Source of the DNA: Nitrospirillum sp034653275
GTDB taxonomy: Bacteria > Pseudomonadota > Alphaproteobacteria > Azospirillales > Azospirillaceae
DNA length: 64,000 nucleotides
Assembly: GCF_034653275.1 (NCBI RefSeq)
Contig: NZ_JAYEES010000003.1
Location: 372,001 to 436,000, forward strand
Reading direction: 5' to 3'
Part shown: positions 1-9,774 of the stretch, one piece after another
Layout of the letters: each line of letters opens with the position of its first letter
How positions within the stretch are numbered: the first letter of the stretch is position 1
The notes under the pieces: generated by a model
What the model saw: the letters and a program-made list of their open reading frames with translations, nothing else
Database searches by the model: none
Told to the model about the DNA's origin: nothing
Translations under genes and position numbers: made by a program

Positions 1-95
1 TTTGAACAATGCAAAAAGGCAAAGCCCTGGGAAGTCTGCGCAAAGCGGGCGCGGCGGCTGCAATCGCTCCGCTTGTGATCATCGCCCCTTGTGAC

Positions 96-857
96 TCAGG
101 CGCCCTCGGCCAGATCCAGCAGATCGTCCATGTCCTGGATTTGCACCTTGTTGCCTTCCAGCAGGCTGATGACCCGGCTGGTCTTCAGCTGGGTGAAGGT
201 GCGGCTGACGGTTTCGGTGGTCAGGCCCAGATAGTCGGCGATGTCAGCGCGGCTCATGGGCACATGCACCGGGTTGGTTTTGTGGCCGCGCCGGCTGGCC
301 CGCTGGGACAGCAGCAGCAGGAAGGAGCAGATCTTCTCCTTGGCCGTCTTGCGGCCCAGCAGCAGCATCTGGTCCTGCGCCGCCGCCAGCTCATTCGACG
401 CCATGGAGAACAGGCGGCGCTGCATCTTGGGGAATTCGTCGAGCAGCGCCTCCATGCGGCGCCGGGGGAAACGGCACAGCGACACGGGCGTCACCGTCTC
501 GGCGGTGTAAGCGTAGCTGTCGTTGACCGACAGGCCGAAGAAGTCACCGGGCAGCAGGAAGCCGGTGATCTGCCGCCGCCCGTCGGGCAGCAGCTTGTAG
601 ACCTTCACCGTGCCGGACGTGACGTTGTACAGCGTTTCCGCCGGATCGCCCTCGCCGAACACGGTATGGCCGGCGTCGAAGCGGGTGGTCTGCAGGATCT
701 CGGCCAGGCGGCGCAGCTCCTCCGCCTCCAGGGCGGCGCAGACGGTCAGGGTGCGGACGGTGCAGGCGCTGCAGGGGTGGATTTCGCCCGCCGGGTCGGT
801 CTTCCCGTTGGTTTGGCCATTCGGATCCCTGGAATAGGCAAAATCGATGTGGGTCAT
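96..857 (-). CDS. FNR/FnrN-type oxygen-sensing transcriptional regulator
   Basis: Crp/Fnr-family activator, 253 aa. The N-terminus carries Cys29, Cys32 and Cys40 (pattern C-x2-C-x7-C) and a fourth cysteine near residue 128, the ligand set of the oxygen-labile [4Fe-4S] cluster in FNR, FnrL and FnrN. A cyclic-nucleotide-binding-like beta barrel occupies about residues 45-160. The C-terminal helix-turn-helix (about 195-225) contains the ETVSR recognition signature typical of proteins that read TTGAT-N4-ATCAA sites. It should switch on microaerobic or anaerobic genes in the cytoplasm. It stands alone, divergent from the next gene. I cannot tell which paralogue (FnrL, FnrN or FixK-like) it is, but the cysteines argue against a FixK without a cluster. 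Confidence 0.9.
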   Translation of the reverse strand: MTHIDFAYSRDPNGQTNGKTDPAGEIHPCSACTVRTLTVCAALEAEELRRLAEILQTTRFDAGHTVFGEGDPAETLYNVTSGTVKVYKLLPDGRRQITGFLLPGDFFGLSVNDSYAYTAETVTPVSLCRFPRRRMEALLDEFPKMQRRLFSMASNELAAAQDQMLLLGRKTAKEKICSFLLLLSQRASRRGHKTNPVHVPMSRADIADYLGLTTETVSRTFTQLKTSRVISLLEGNKVQIQDMDDLLDLAEGA

Positions 858-1108
858 CGCCGCACTCCGCTGTCAGCCGTCACCCCCGGGGCCCCGCGCG
901 GATCGCGGTCGGAGTGATGCGGCCGGTCTTTCGTTCCCCAATCAGTGCCGCGGGATCAGCATATAGCCGGGAAACGACTGAGGAAAAGCCTAGACATGGC
1001 GATGACTGGCTTACTCCATCCCCGCGTTTATTCTTTGATCCATGTCATGGCGGCGGTTCGGCTGCCGGCATCAGGATGGCTATCCCTCAGTCTCGGATTT
1101 GCGCCTTC

Positions 1109-1579
1109 ATGCCCACCTTCGTGACCCGTCCGCTGGACGCCCGACAGATCGACCAGGCCTACGCGCTGATGCGCCCGTTCTATCCGGACTTGACGGTGGA
1201 GCGTTGGCGCGACCATGCCCAAGCCCTGCTGGCGCCCGGCAGCCGCGGCGGCATCGTCACGGTGCAGCTGGACCACCGCTACATGCACGGCCTGTTCTCC
1301 TACCTGCTGGTGCCGGACCTGGACCACCGTCTGGGGTTGCAGGTGGACGTGTTCGTGGCCCTGGACCTTTTTGACCCGGAGGGGGCGGGGGATGCCCTGC
1401 TGGTGGAAATGGACCGCATCGCCCGCCGGCACGGCTGCGACGCCATCCACATCACCCTGCCGGACAGCCAGGTGAAGGCCCACCCGTCTTTGGCGCGCTT
1501 CCACGCCCTGGGCCATTTGCCCGAGGGGCGGCGCCTGTGCAAGCACCTGATGGCCGAGGCGGCGGGCGCGCCAGCCTGA
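1109..1579 (+). CDS. Putative GNAT-fold acetyltransferase-like protein
   Basis: A protein of about 156 aa whose layout (an N-terminal strand and helix pair, central beta strands, a C-terminal strand-helix) resembles GNAT N-acetyltransferases, though I do not see a clear acetyl-CoA loop of the R/Q-x-x-G-x-G/A type. The region GAGDALLVEMDRIARRHG looks like the GNAT helix followed by the strand DAIHITLP. The start is uncertain: ATG 1109 begins at the conserved-looking MPTFVTRPLD segment, while ATG 1076 would add 11 residues; neither has a strong ribosome site. It lies upstream of rlmI on the same strand with an 81-nt gap. The coding call is good; the function is tentative. Confidence 0.6.
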   Translation: MPTFVTRPLDARQIDQAYALMRPFYPDLTVERWRDHAQALLAPGSRGGIVTVQLDHRYMHGLFSYLLVPDLDHRLGLQVDVFVALDLFDPEGAGDALLVEMDRIARRHGCDAIHITLPDSQVKAHPSLARFHALGHLPEGRRLCKHLMAEAAGAPA

Positions 1580-1660
1580 GGACGAGATGCGTTCCCGGCG
1601 ACGGGATCCCTTGCGCCCTTTGCCGTTGTGCCTTCGGGGCCGCGCGCTATGCTCCGGCCC

Positions 1661-2851
1661 ATGACTGAAAAGCTTCCCACCCTGCTGTTCCAGGCGGGCC
1701 GGCACAAGCGCGTGGCCGGTGGCCACCCCTGGGCCTATTCCAACGAGATCCAGATGGACGCCGCCGCCAAGGCCCTGCCCAAGGGCGGGCTGGTGCGGCT
1801 GGCCGACGCCGGCGGCGGCGTGCTGGGCATCGCCACCTTCAACCCCCACACCCTGATCGCGGCGCGCGTGCTGACCCGCGACCTAACGGTGACCATCGAC
1901 GCCGGCTTCTTCGCCGACCGCTTCCGCGCGGCGGCGGCGCTGCGCGACCGGCTGATCGGGCGGCCCTACTATCGCCTGGTGCATGCCGAGGCCGACGGCC
2001 TGCCGGCGCTGATCGTCGACCGCTATGGCGCCGTGCTGGTGGTGCAGGCAAATTCCGCCGGCATGGACCGCCTGCTGCCCCAGATCCTGGACGGCCTGGC
2101 CACGGTGTTCCCGGGTTCCTCCGTCATCCTGCGCAACGACAGCGCCGCCCGCGGCCTGGAAGGCGTGGGGGAAGAGGTGCGCGTGGCCGTGGGCGCGGTC
2201 GACGGCCCCATCAAGGTGGAAGAAAACGGCGCCACCTTCTTCGCCGATCCGGCGGGCGGTCAGAAGACGGGCTGGTTCTATGACCAGCGCGACCACCGCG
2301 CCTTCGTCGCCAGCCTGGCGCGGGGCCGCTCGGTCATCGACTTCTACAGCTATTGCGGCGGGTTCGGCGTGCTGGCCGCCACGCGCGGGGCCGCGCGCAC
2401 CGTGCTGGTGGACCGTTCGGCCGGCGCCCTGGAACTGGCGGGCAAGGCGGCGGCGGCCAACGGTGTGGCCGACACGGTGGAACTGCGCAAGGCCGACGCC
2501 TTCGCCGAATTGGAACGCCTGGCCGAGGCCGGTGAGACCTTCGAGGTGGTGATCTGCGATCCCCCGGCCTTCGTGAAGTCCAAGAAGGACCTGGCCAACG
2601 GCAGCCGCGCCTATCGCAAGCTGGCCAAGCTGGGCGCCCAGATCACCGCCCCCGGCGGCGTCCTGCTGGTGGCCAGCTGCAGCCACAACATGCCGCCCGA
2701 GCTGTTCGCCGAGCTGGTGGCCAAGGGCCTGGGCGACGCCCGCCGCCAAGGGCGCATCCTGCGCTTCTCCGGCGCCGGCCCCGACCATCCGGTGCACCCC
2801 CTGCTCCCGGAAAGCGCCTACCTCAAGGCCGAGGTCTTCGCGCTGGACTGA
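1661..2851 (+). CDS. rlmI: 23S rRNA (cytosine-C5) methyltransferase, RlmI family
   Basis: Class I SAM-dependent methyltransferase of the RlmI/RlmK (COG1092) family, 396 aa, which in Escherichia coli makes m5C1962 in 23S rRNA. An N-terminal PUA-like RNA-binding region (about 5-75, with the HPWAYSNEI segment) precedes a Rossmann domain. SAM-binding motif I is in the DFYSYCGGFGVLAA region (about 225), the NPPY-like catalytic motif is CDPPAFVKSKKDL (about 302) and a cysteine-bearing segment VASCSHNM (about 345) fits the m5C mechanism. ATG 1661 was preferred over an upstream in-frame alternative because the family N-terminus begins there. A dispersed structured repeat starts 10 nt after its stop. 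Confidence 0.92.
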   Translation: MTEKLPTLLFQAGRHKRVAGGHPWAYSNEIQMDAAAKALPKGGLVRLADAGGGVLGIATFNPHTLIAARVLTRDLTVTIDAGFFADRFRAAAALRDRLIGRPYYRLVHAEADGLPALIVDRYGAVLVVQANSAGMDRLLPQILDGLATVFPGSSVILRNDSAARGLEGVGEEVRVAVGAVDGPIKVEENGATFFADPAGGQKTGWFYDQRDHRAFVASLARGRSVIDFYSYCGGFGVLAATRGAARTVLVDRSAGALELAGKAAAANGVADTVELRKADAFAELERLAEAGETFEVVICDPPAFVKSKKDLANGSRAYRKLAKLGAQITAPGGVLLVASCSHNMPPELFAELVAKGLGDARRQGRILRFSGAGPDHPVHPLLPESAYLKAEVFALD

Positions 2852-2861
2852 TATCGCCTCC

Positions 2862-2995
2862 CAGCGGCGGCAGGAGCGTGTCTCCCGCCGCTGTGGCCCC
2901 GACCCGGGCCGCTGGAGCTTTTCGGGGAGCGTCAGCAGATTGGAAAGCGAGGGCAAGCCAGCCCGCGGATGCGGGCGCCCGCCCCTGGGGGTAAA
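2862..2995 (+). repeat. Dispersed structured element, copy 1 of 4
   Basis: Starts 10 nt after the rlmI stop, same strand. P1 is a hairpin with arms CAGCGGCGG / CCGCCGCTG at 2862-2893. P2 at 2895-2910 has arms GGCCCC and CGGGCC around GACC, with one mismatch. P3 pairs GCTTTTC (2917-2923) with GGAAAGC (2942-2948) around a GGGGAGCGTCAGC loop. P4 pairs GCCCGC (2961-2966) with GCGGGC (2971-2976) around GGAT. The same order of hairpins recurs at three other places in the window. P1 could also terminate rlmI transcription. Confidence 0.85.
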
Positions 2996-3145
2996 AAACA
3001 CCCCACCCGGGCCTGAGGAAAATATATAAGCGGCTGATTTCGGCTGCTTTTTCCGTTTCCGGGTCACGCTTCTTCGCACCCGCAGCGATGCGGTGGACCC
3101 GGGGCACCCCTGTGACAGTTACATGAATGGCCCCTTAAAGCGGGC

Positions 3146-3202
3146 TTGACACCCCTTATGCTCCGAGCGAGCATTAGTCACCCTAATGCTCAAATAGAGC
3201 AT
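3146..3202 (+). promoter_or_regulatory. nadABC promoter with two palindromic operators
   Basis: Two perfect ATGCTC-N5-GAGCAT palindromes lie at 3158-3174 and 3186-3202, centres 28 bp apart. They are nested in a longer symmetry: CCCCTTATGCTC at 3152-3163 is mirrored by GAGCATAAGGGG at 3197-3208. A TTGACA -35 element sits at 3146-3151, so a bound repressor would cover the -10 region. From memory, NadQ, a regulator of NAD biosynthesis in Alpha- and Betaproteobacteria, uses similar TGCTCA/TGAGCA half-sites, so NadQ control is my best guess. No nadQ gene is in the window. Confidence 0.75.
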
Positions 3203-3305
3203 AAGGGGTGAGGTTACAGGGAAGACGCCCCCGCTTGTCGCGCCGTGGGGGCCGGCCATGCGGGCCGATGTCGTTCGTGGGCGCGTTCGCTTGCCAGGTG
3301 TCCCG

Positions 3306-4316
<1,011 letters not shown>

Positions 4317-4393
4317 TCGCCCGCGTCTTTTCCTGCTAGGCCGGCGTCGGGCCGGCCTTCCTTCCCGTTCCCCTGGTGACGGAGCCTGATGCC

Positions 4394-6060
4394 ATGGATG
4401 GCGCGTCTTATCCGATATCGCCTGTGCAGGTTGTCCACAGCGACGTGGTGGTGGTCGGATCCGGCACCGCCGGCATGGCGGCCTCGCTGGCCCTGGCCCG
4501 GGCCGGGCGGCGGGTGCGGCTGCTGACCAAGACGGACGATCTGCCCGGCGGGTCCAGCCTGTGGGCCCAGGGCGGGGTCGCCGTGGCGCTGGGCGCCGGC
4601 GACAGCGCCGCCGACCATGCCGCCGACACGGTGGCCGCCGGGGCGGGACTGACCGACCCCGGCATGGCCCGCCTGCTGGCCGAGGCCGGCATTGTCGAGA
4701 TGTCGGCCCTGCTGGAGGCCGGCCTGCCCGCCGACCGGGGGGCGGATGGCAAGCCCCTGCTGGGGCGCGAGGCGGCGCACGGACGCCATCGCATCCTGCA
4801 TGCCGGCGGTGACGCCACCGGCCGCACCCTGGTGACCTTCCTGGCCGCCCGCGTGCGCGCCACCCCCGGCATCACCATCCACACCCGCGCCGCCGCCGCC
4901 GACCTGGTGGTGCGCGAGACGGGGCGCAGCCGCCGGGCGCAAGGCGTCCTGGCCTATGAGGACGGTGTCGGCCCAAGGGGTGGGTGGGTGCTGCATGTCG
5001 CCCCGCACGTGGTGCTGGCCACCGGCGGCACCGGCCAGCTGTGGGCCGTGACCACCAACCCGCCGGAGGCCACCGGCGACGGCATGGCCCTGGCCGCCCG
5101 CGCCGGCGCCCACCTGGCCGACCTGGAATTCGTGCAGTTCCATCCCACCGCCCTGGCCGTCGCCGGCCCGCCGGGCCGCCGGCCCCTGCTGACCGAGGCG
5201 CTGCGCGGCGCCGGCGCCAAGGTCCTGGACGCCACCGGCCACGCCTTCATGGCGGACGAGCATCCCGATGCCGAGCTGGCGCCCCGCGACGTGGTGGCCC
5301 GCGCCATCGGCCGCCGTGTGGCGCGGGGGAAAAGGTGTTCCTGGACCTGCGCCCGATCTGGGCCGCCGGCGGCGCCCGGAAATTCCCCACCGTGGCCGGC
5401 ATCTGCGCCGAGGCCGGCCTGGACCCCGCCGCCGCCCCGGTGCCTGTGGCGCCCGCCGCGCACTACCACATGGGCGGCGTGCTGACGGATGCCGACGGCC
5501 GCACCTCCATCCCTGGCCTGTGGGCGGCGGGTGAGGTCGCCTGCACCCATGTCCACGGCGCCAACCGCCTAGCCAGCAACTCGCTGCTGGAGGCGGTGGT
5601 GTTCGCCGGCCGCGTGGCGGCGGCGCTGATGGCCGAGCCGGCGGCACCCCAGCCGGTGGCCGTGCCCCACGCCCCCGTGGTGCCCGGTGGCGCCGCCACC
5701 GCCGACCTCACCGCCGAGGCCCAGCTGCTGATGGCGGAAAAGGTAGGCCTGGTGCGCGACGGTGCGGGCCTGGCCGAGGCCGCCTTGCGCCTGCAGGGCC
5801 TGACCCTGGCGGCCGAGCGCCTGGCGCCGGCCGACGACTATGCCGGCATCCGTGCCGGCCTGGAGCTGCGCAACCGCCTGGTGCTGTCCCGCTTGGTGGT
5901 GGAGGCGGCCAAGCGGCGCGAGGAGAGCCGGGGCGCCCACACCCGCGCCGACCATCCCGAAACGCGCGACAGCTGGCGCCATCACCAGATACTCACTTAT
6001 GCCGACCTGGGCCGCGTGGCCGGGGTCGAGCCTGCCACCACCCGGGAAACCCGTTCATGA
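4394..6060 (+). pseudogene. nadB: L-aspartate oxidase, apparent single-base frameshift
   Basis: FAD enzyme that oxidises L-aspartate to iminoaspartate for NadA. The first part (to about 5339) encodes the GSGTAGMAASLALARAG dinucleotide fold and the SSLWAQGGVAVAL flavin region. The sequence then continues in another frame from about 5340 with FLDLRPIW, the AAHYHMGGVLTDADGRTS active-site region, GANRLASNSLLEAVVFAG and the C-terminal helical domain. One extra G in the five-G run at 5335-5339 restores a full-length protein. NadA and NadC are intact and four other genes here break the same way, so a sequencing error is more likely than real loss. ATG 4394 has GGAG nine bases upstream; an in-frame GTG at 4376 is the alternative. 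Ends in an ATGA overlap with nadC. Confidence 0.9.
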
Positions 6061-6914
6061 GCACGCCTGCCCCGCTGTATCCCGTGATGTACGAAGGCCT
6101 GGTCCGCGCCGCGTTGCTGGAGGATCTGGGCCGGGCGGGTGACATCACGGCCGACGCCTGCATCCCGGTGGAGGCCCAGGCCCGCGCCCTGTTCCAGGCC
6201 CGCCACGCCGGCGTCATCGCCGGCTTGGCCCCGGCGCTGTCCGCCTTCTCCCTGCTGGACCCCGGCCTGTCGGTGCGCCCCCTGGTGGCCGATGGCGCCC
6301 GCGTGGCGCCGGGCCAGGCGGTGGCGGTGGTGGAGGGGGCGGCCCGTCCCATCCTGTCGGGCGAGCGCACGGCGCTGAACCTGCTGGGCCGTCTGTGCGG
6401 CATCGCCTCCAAGACGGCGGAGTTGGTGCGGGCCATCGAGGGCACGGGCGCCCACATCGTCTGCACCCGCAAGACCACGCCCGGCCTGCGCGCGCTGGAG
6501 AAGTACGCCGTGCGCGTGGGCGGGGGCAGCAACCACCGCTTCGGCCTGGATGACGCCGTCCTGATCAAGGACAACCATCTGGTGGCCGGCGGCGGCATCC
6601 GCGCCGCCGTGGAGCGCGCCCGCGCCCATGTCGGACACATGGTGAAGATCGAGGTGGAGGTCGACACCCTGGCCCAGCTGGAGGAACTGCTATCCCTGCC
6701 GGTGGACGCCGTGCTGCTGGACAACATGAGCCCCGCCACCCTGCGCCAGGCCGTGGACATGGTGGCCGGCCGCCTGATCACCGAGGCCTCGGGCGGCATC
6801 GCGCCGGAGACGGTGCGGGCGGTGGCGGAAACGGGCGTGACCCTGATCTCCCTGGGCTGGCTCACCCACTCCGTCACCAACTTCGACATCGGGCTGGATT
6901 TCGAGAGTTTATGA
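6057..6914 (+). CDS. nadC: Nicotinate-nucleotide pyrophosphorylase (carboxylating)
   Basis: Converts quinolinate and PRPP to nicotinate mononucleotide, the third step of de novo NAD synthesis. 285 aa, normal for the family. Visible family signatures are ERTALNLLGRLCGIAS (about 101), CTRKTTPGLRALEKYAV (about 138), the GGGSNHRFGLDDAVLIKDNH active-site region (about 157) and a C-terminal EASGGI phosphate-binding segment followed by ISLGWLTHS. Its ATG overlaps the nadB stop (ATGA at 6057-6060), implying translational coupling. A toxin-antitoxin pair with its own promoter starts less than 100 nt downstream. Confidence 0.96.
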   Translation: MSTPAPLYPVMYEGLVRAALLEDLGRAGDITADACIPVEAQARALFQARHAGVIAGLAPALSAFSLLDPGLSVRPLVADGARVAPGQAVAVVEGAARPILSGERTALNLLGRLCGIASKTAELVRAIEGTGAHIVCTRKTTPGLRALEKYAVRVGGGSNHRFGLDDAVLIKDNHLVAGGGIRAAVERARAHVGHMVKIEVEVDTLAQLEELLSLPVDAVLLDNMSPATLRQAVDMVAGRLITEASGGIAPETVRAVAETGVTLISLGWLTHSVTNFDIGLDFESL

Positions 6915-6924
6915 GTGGAACTCA

Positions 6925-6988
6925 TTGACCCGGCGCCCTGACGGCCTTAAATTTCCATAGAAAGATTGATCTGAAAATCTTTCCATGG
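6925..6988 (+). promoter_or_regulatory. Promoter and inverted-repeat operator of the RES/Xre pair
   Basis: A promoter-like TTGACC (6925-6930) and TTAAAT (6947-6952) are 16 bp apart. Overlapping the expected start of transcription is a 13-bp inverted repeat with one mismatch: CCATAGAAAGATT at 6955-6967 and AATCTTTCCATGG at 6976-6988, spacer 8 bp. The position fits autorepression by the antitoxin. The repeat runs into the first possible ATG (6985) of the antitoxin, which supports use of a later start. Confidence 0.7.
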
Positions 6989-6996
6989 AGATGCTG

Positions 6997-7383
6997 ATGG
7001 TCCAGCCGCGTGAGGAACTGGAACGGTCCGAGGAGCGTGAGGGCGCGGTACTGGCGCAGGCGCTGTGCCGCGCGGCGGACATCCTGGACGTGTCCGATGC
7101 CGCGCTGGCCCGTATCATCGGCGTGTCGCCGCCCTCACTCAGCCGCCTGCGCAAGGGCGCCTTCAGGCTGACCCGCAAGGACAAGGCCTTCGAACTGGCC
7201 CTGCTGTTCATCCGGATGTTTCGCGGCTTGGACGCCATCACCGGCGGTGACGATGCCAGTTCCCGCTCGTGGATGCGGGCGGAGAATCTGGTGCTGCGCG
7301 GCCGTCCCATCGATCTCGCCCAAACCGTCGCCGGCCTGGCCTCATTGGTGAGTTATGTGGACGCCCGCCGCGCTCGCGTCTGA
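6997..7383 (+). CDS. Xre/ParS-type antitoxin (MbcA-like, DUF2384)
   Basis: About 128 aa. The N-terminal half (about 25-75) is an Xre-like helix-turn-helix (segment SDAALARIIGVSPPSLSRLR). The C-terminal half is a DUF2384 domain (LVLRGRPIDLAQTVAGLASLVSYVDA), the part that plugs the toxin active site in RES-Xre pairs. Three in-frame ATGs (6985, 6991, 6997) are possible; GGAG at 6987-6990 sits six bases before ATG 6997, so I chose that start. The toxin gene begins inside this one (29-nt overlap), the usual antitoxin-first order. It probably represses its own promoter through the inverted repeat just upstream. Confidence 0.88.
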   Translation: MVQPREELERSEEREGAVLAQALCRAADILDVSDAALARIIGVSPPSLSRLRKGAFRLTRKDKAFELALLFIRMFRGLDAITGGDDASSRSWMRAENLVLRGRPIDLAQTVAGLASLVSYVDARRARV

Positions 7384-8059
7384 GGCCCGGTCCTACAAGC
7401 ACGACCTCTGGCGGCTGGTGGAAAATCAGGCGCGGGCTTCCACCATCCGGCTGGTGGGCACGCTGGCCGACCAGGTCCTGCTGGAAGACATGCTGGAGGA
7501 AACCAAGCCGCCCATGCCACCGGAGTGCGATGGGTTGCACTTCCTGCTGGCCACGCCATTCCGCTACAGCCCCTATCCCCACGGCTCGCGCTTCCGCCGC
7601 ATGCACCAGGCCGAGGGCGTCTATTACGCGGCGGAGCGGCCGGAAACCGCGGCGGCCGAGGCGGCGCACTACGCCCTGCTGTTCTTCCTGGAATCGCCCG
7701 GCACCCAGCTTCCCGCCCGGCCCATGGAGCGCACAGGCATCGAGGTTCCTTGCGCCGTGGAGCGTGCGATCGATTTGACGGCGCCACCGCTGGACCGTGA
7801 CCAAGCCTTGTGGACAGACAAGGCCAACTATGCCGCCTGCCAGGATCTGGCCGATGCCACCCGTCAAGCGGGGGCTCAGCTGATCCGCTATCAGTCGGTG
7901 CGCGACCCCTTGGCCGGCGCCAACGTGGCCCTGCTGACGCCTCGGGGCTTCGGCGCCAAAAGGCCCAAGCGGCTGTCCAGCTGGCATCTGTTCATTCGTC
8001 CCCAGGCCGTCCAGGTCTGGTGTGAATTTCCCGTCATAAAGCTGGAATTCCCGCGTTAG
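7355..8059 (+). CDS. RES-domain toxin (NAD+-consuming family)
   Basis: 234 aa. RES toxins (for example MbcT of Mycobacterium tuberculosis and the RES-Xre toxin of Photorhabdus) destroy cellular NAD+ when free of antitoxin. The expected polar residues are visible: Arg70-Tyr71 in PFRYSP, Tyr90/Tyr91 in GVYYAAE, Glu102 in the helix ETAAAEAAHY, and Ser181 in YQSVRDPLAGANVALLTP. Nothing suggests inactivation. It overlaps its antitoxin and lies directly behind the NAD biosynthesis operon, which is notable because NAD+ is the presumed target. Its stop overlaps the stop of the convergent murI. Family assignment is firm; the NAD+ activity is inferred from the family. Confidence 0.88.
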   Translation: MWTPAALASEARSYKHDLWRLVENQARASTIRLVGTLADQVLLEDMLEETKPPMPPECDGLHFLLATPFRYSPYPHGSRFRRMHQAEGVYYAAERPETAAAEAAHYALLFFLESPGTQLPARPMERTGIEVPCAVERAIDLTAPPLDRDQALWTDKANYAACQDLADATRQAGAQLIRYQSVRDPLAGANVALLTPRGFGAKRPKRLSSWHLFIRPQAVQVWCEFPVIKLEFPR

Positions 8060-8940
8060 CCTTTCAGGCTCGCCGGGATGGGATCCGGCCCCACGCTGTG
8101 GAAGCGCGCCTCGCCGCGGAAGAAGCGGGTGGCCAGGCGAGTGATGGGCTCCGCCGCGCCGGTGGTGTGGAACGCTTCCACCCCACCCTGCTCTTTCGCC
8201 CGGCTGGGCAGGTCGAATTCCGGGTGCCGTTCCAGATAGGCGCGCAGGCTGCTGACCGTCAGGTTGGGCTGGTCCAGGATCTCCACGCCGAGTGGCAGGG
8301 CCTGGGCGAACAGGTCGGCCACCAGGGGATAGTGGGTGCATCCCAGGACCACGGCGTCGGGCGGCACGCCCTCCAACTGGGCCATCAGCTGGCCGACATA
8401 GTCCTCGATGGCGGCGCGTATGGTCTCGACCGGGGCGTCGGCCTCGATCAGGCGCACCAGGTCGGGGCAGGCTTGCTGCACCACCCGCACCTCCGGCGCG
8501 CGCTTGGCGATCTCGGTGGGGTAGGCCCCGCTGCTGACCGTATGCTGAGTGGCGAAGATGGCGACGGTGCGCGGCTCACCCGCGCGCGACCCGGCGGCCA
8601 CGTCCGCCATCCACGGCACGCCGGTGATGGCCTCCACCATCGGCACCAGCACGCCCAGCACCCGGCGGTCGGGATAGGCGGTGGGCAGCCAGGTCTGCTG
8701 CAGGCGGCGCAGGGCCTGGGCCGAGGCGGTGTTGCAGGCCAGGATGACCAGGGGGCAGCCCAGGCCGAACAGGCGCTCCACCCCGGCCACGGTGTAGCGG
8801 TAGATTTCCTCCGGCGTGCGGTTGCCGTAGGGGGCGTTGGCATGGTCGCCCAGATAGACGAAGCGGCGGTCGGGCATCTGATCGGCCAGGGCGCGCAACA
8901 CCGTCAATCCACCGTGGCCTGAATCGAAAACGCCGATCAT
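8056..8940 (-). CDS. murI: Glutamate racemase
   Basis: Supplies D-glutamate for peptidoglycan by cofactor-independent racemisation. 294 aa from ATG 8940; a longer frame to 8982 adds non-homologous residues, and the family N-terminus IGVFDSGHGGL begins at 8940. The two catalytic cysteines are seen in LACNTAS (Cys69) and LGCTHYPL (near 195), with the FDSG aspartate and YLGDHANAPYG region also present. Transcribed alone on the minus strand and convergent with the RES toxin; the two stop codons overlap. Confidence 0.95.
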   Translation of the reverse strand: MIGVFDSGHGGLTVLRALADQMPDRRFVYLGDHANAPYGNRTPEEIYRYTVAGVERLFGLGCPLVILACNTASAQALRRLQQTWLPTAYPDRRVLGVLVPMVEAITGVPWMADVAAGSRAGEPRTVAIFATQHTVSSGAYPTEIAKRAPEVRVVQQACPDLVRLIEADAPVETIRAAIEDYVGQLMAQLEGVPPDAVVLGCTHYPLVADLFAQALPLGVEILDQPNLTVSSLRAYLERHPEFDLPSRAKEQGGVEAFHTTGAAEPITRLATRFFRGEARFHSVGPDPIPASLKG

Positions 8941-9149
8941 CGCTCGCAACCGCACCGTTCGCCTGGGGGTGCGCAGGCGCACCCGTCATCACCGGTTTAG
9001 CACGATCCGCCGGGGCAGCGGCAACGGCGTTGCGGCCGGTTGCCGCCCCGTCTTGCCAATGCATGTCGGCTATGCCTTAGTGCGCCGGTCCACTATGCTG
9101 CCGCCATTATGCTGGCGCCATTCGCCCTTCGTCTTGAGGAACCTTGCCC

Positions 9150-9704
9150 GTGAGCCTGCGTGTCGCCGTCCGCCGGTCCCTGTTGATCCTGTCCGTCCTC
9201 GCCTCGGCGACAACCCTTGCGGTCGCCGGTTCCGCGCCTGCCTGGGCCCAGGCGGCGAAGCCGGCGGCACCCGCGGCCGGTTCCGCGCCCATCATGCCGT
9301 CCGCTGCGAAGCCCACCGCGCCCGCCGCCGCGGCCCCCGCCGCCGGCGCCAAGGCGGATGACGACGACGGCTGGACCTGTCCCTTCCCCAAGAAGGTTCC
9401 CACCATTCCCGACGGCAAGACGGCGCCCGAGGCCGACATGCGCAAGGCGCATGAAGAGATGCAGTCCTACGTCAACAGCGGCCAGGGCTTCATCTCCTGC
9501 GTAGATCAACTGGTGGCCCAGCATCCGGACAAGGTGACGGTGGCGAAGTTCCTGCAGCTGACCGGCGTGCAGGACGCTGTGGTCAGCAACATGCAGATCC
9601 TGGCGGCCCGCTTTAACGAGCAGCTGCATGTGTACAAGGCGCGCACCGGTGGCGCGCCGGCCCCCGCCACCCCGGCGCCGGCGACCAAGCCGGCCGGCAA
9701 GTAA
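9150..9704 (+). CDS. Secreted Ala/Pro-rich protein of unknown function
   Basis: About 184 aa. A signal peptide (RR, a hydrophobic LLILSVLASATTLAVAG stretch, then APAWAQA cleavage) predicts export to the periplasm. The mature protein begins with an Ala/Pro-rich linker (to about residue 68). A small domain follows with two cysteines (WTCPFPKKVP and FISCVDQL) that could form a disulfide, then a helical segment and a second Ala/Pro tail. GTG 9150 is preferred because GAGGA at 9136-9140 gives normal spacing; an in-frame TTG at 9144 would be too close. I do not recognise the family. Confidence 0.75.
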   Translation: MSLRVAVRRSLLILSVLASATTLAVAGSAPAWAQAAKPAAPAAGSAPIMPSAAKPTAPAAAAPAAGAKADDDDGWTCPFPKKVPTIPDGKTAPEADMRKAHEEMQSYVNSGQGFISCVDQLVAQHPDKVTVAKFLQLTGVQDAVVSNMQILAARFNEQLHVYKARTGGAPAPATPAPATKPAGK

Positions 9705-9725
9705 GCCGCCCCGCAGAAGAGATCA

Positions 9726-9760
9726 GGGCCGCCCGGCGTCCGCCTGGCGGCCCCTTTCTT
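9726..9760. terminator. Rho-independent terminator
   Basis: Stem GGGCCGCC (9726-9733) with GGCGGCCC (9746-9753), followed on the plus strand by CTTTCTT. It ends the secreted-protein transcript; cobT converges from the other side. Confidence 0.8.
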
Positions 9761-9774
9761 ATGTGGGTTGAGCG

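Noticed and set aside
1035..1048. FNR box upstream of the fnr gene
   Set aside because: TTGAT-N4-GTCAT matches only one half-site well; not enough to call autoregulation.
5335..5343. Programmed -1 frameshift in nadB at the G5A4 run
   Set aside because: The zero-frame reading is GGG AAA, not the G GGA AAA phase needed for the usual slippery site, and NadB is not known to use frameshifting. The repeated homopolymer pattern in the window explains it better.
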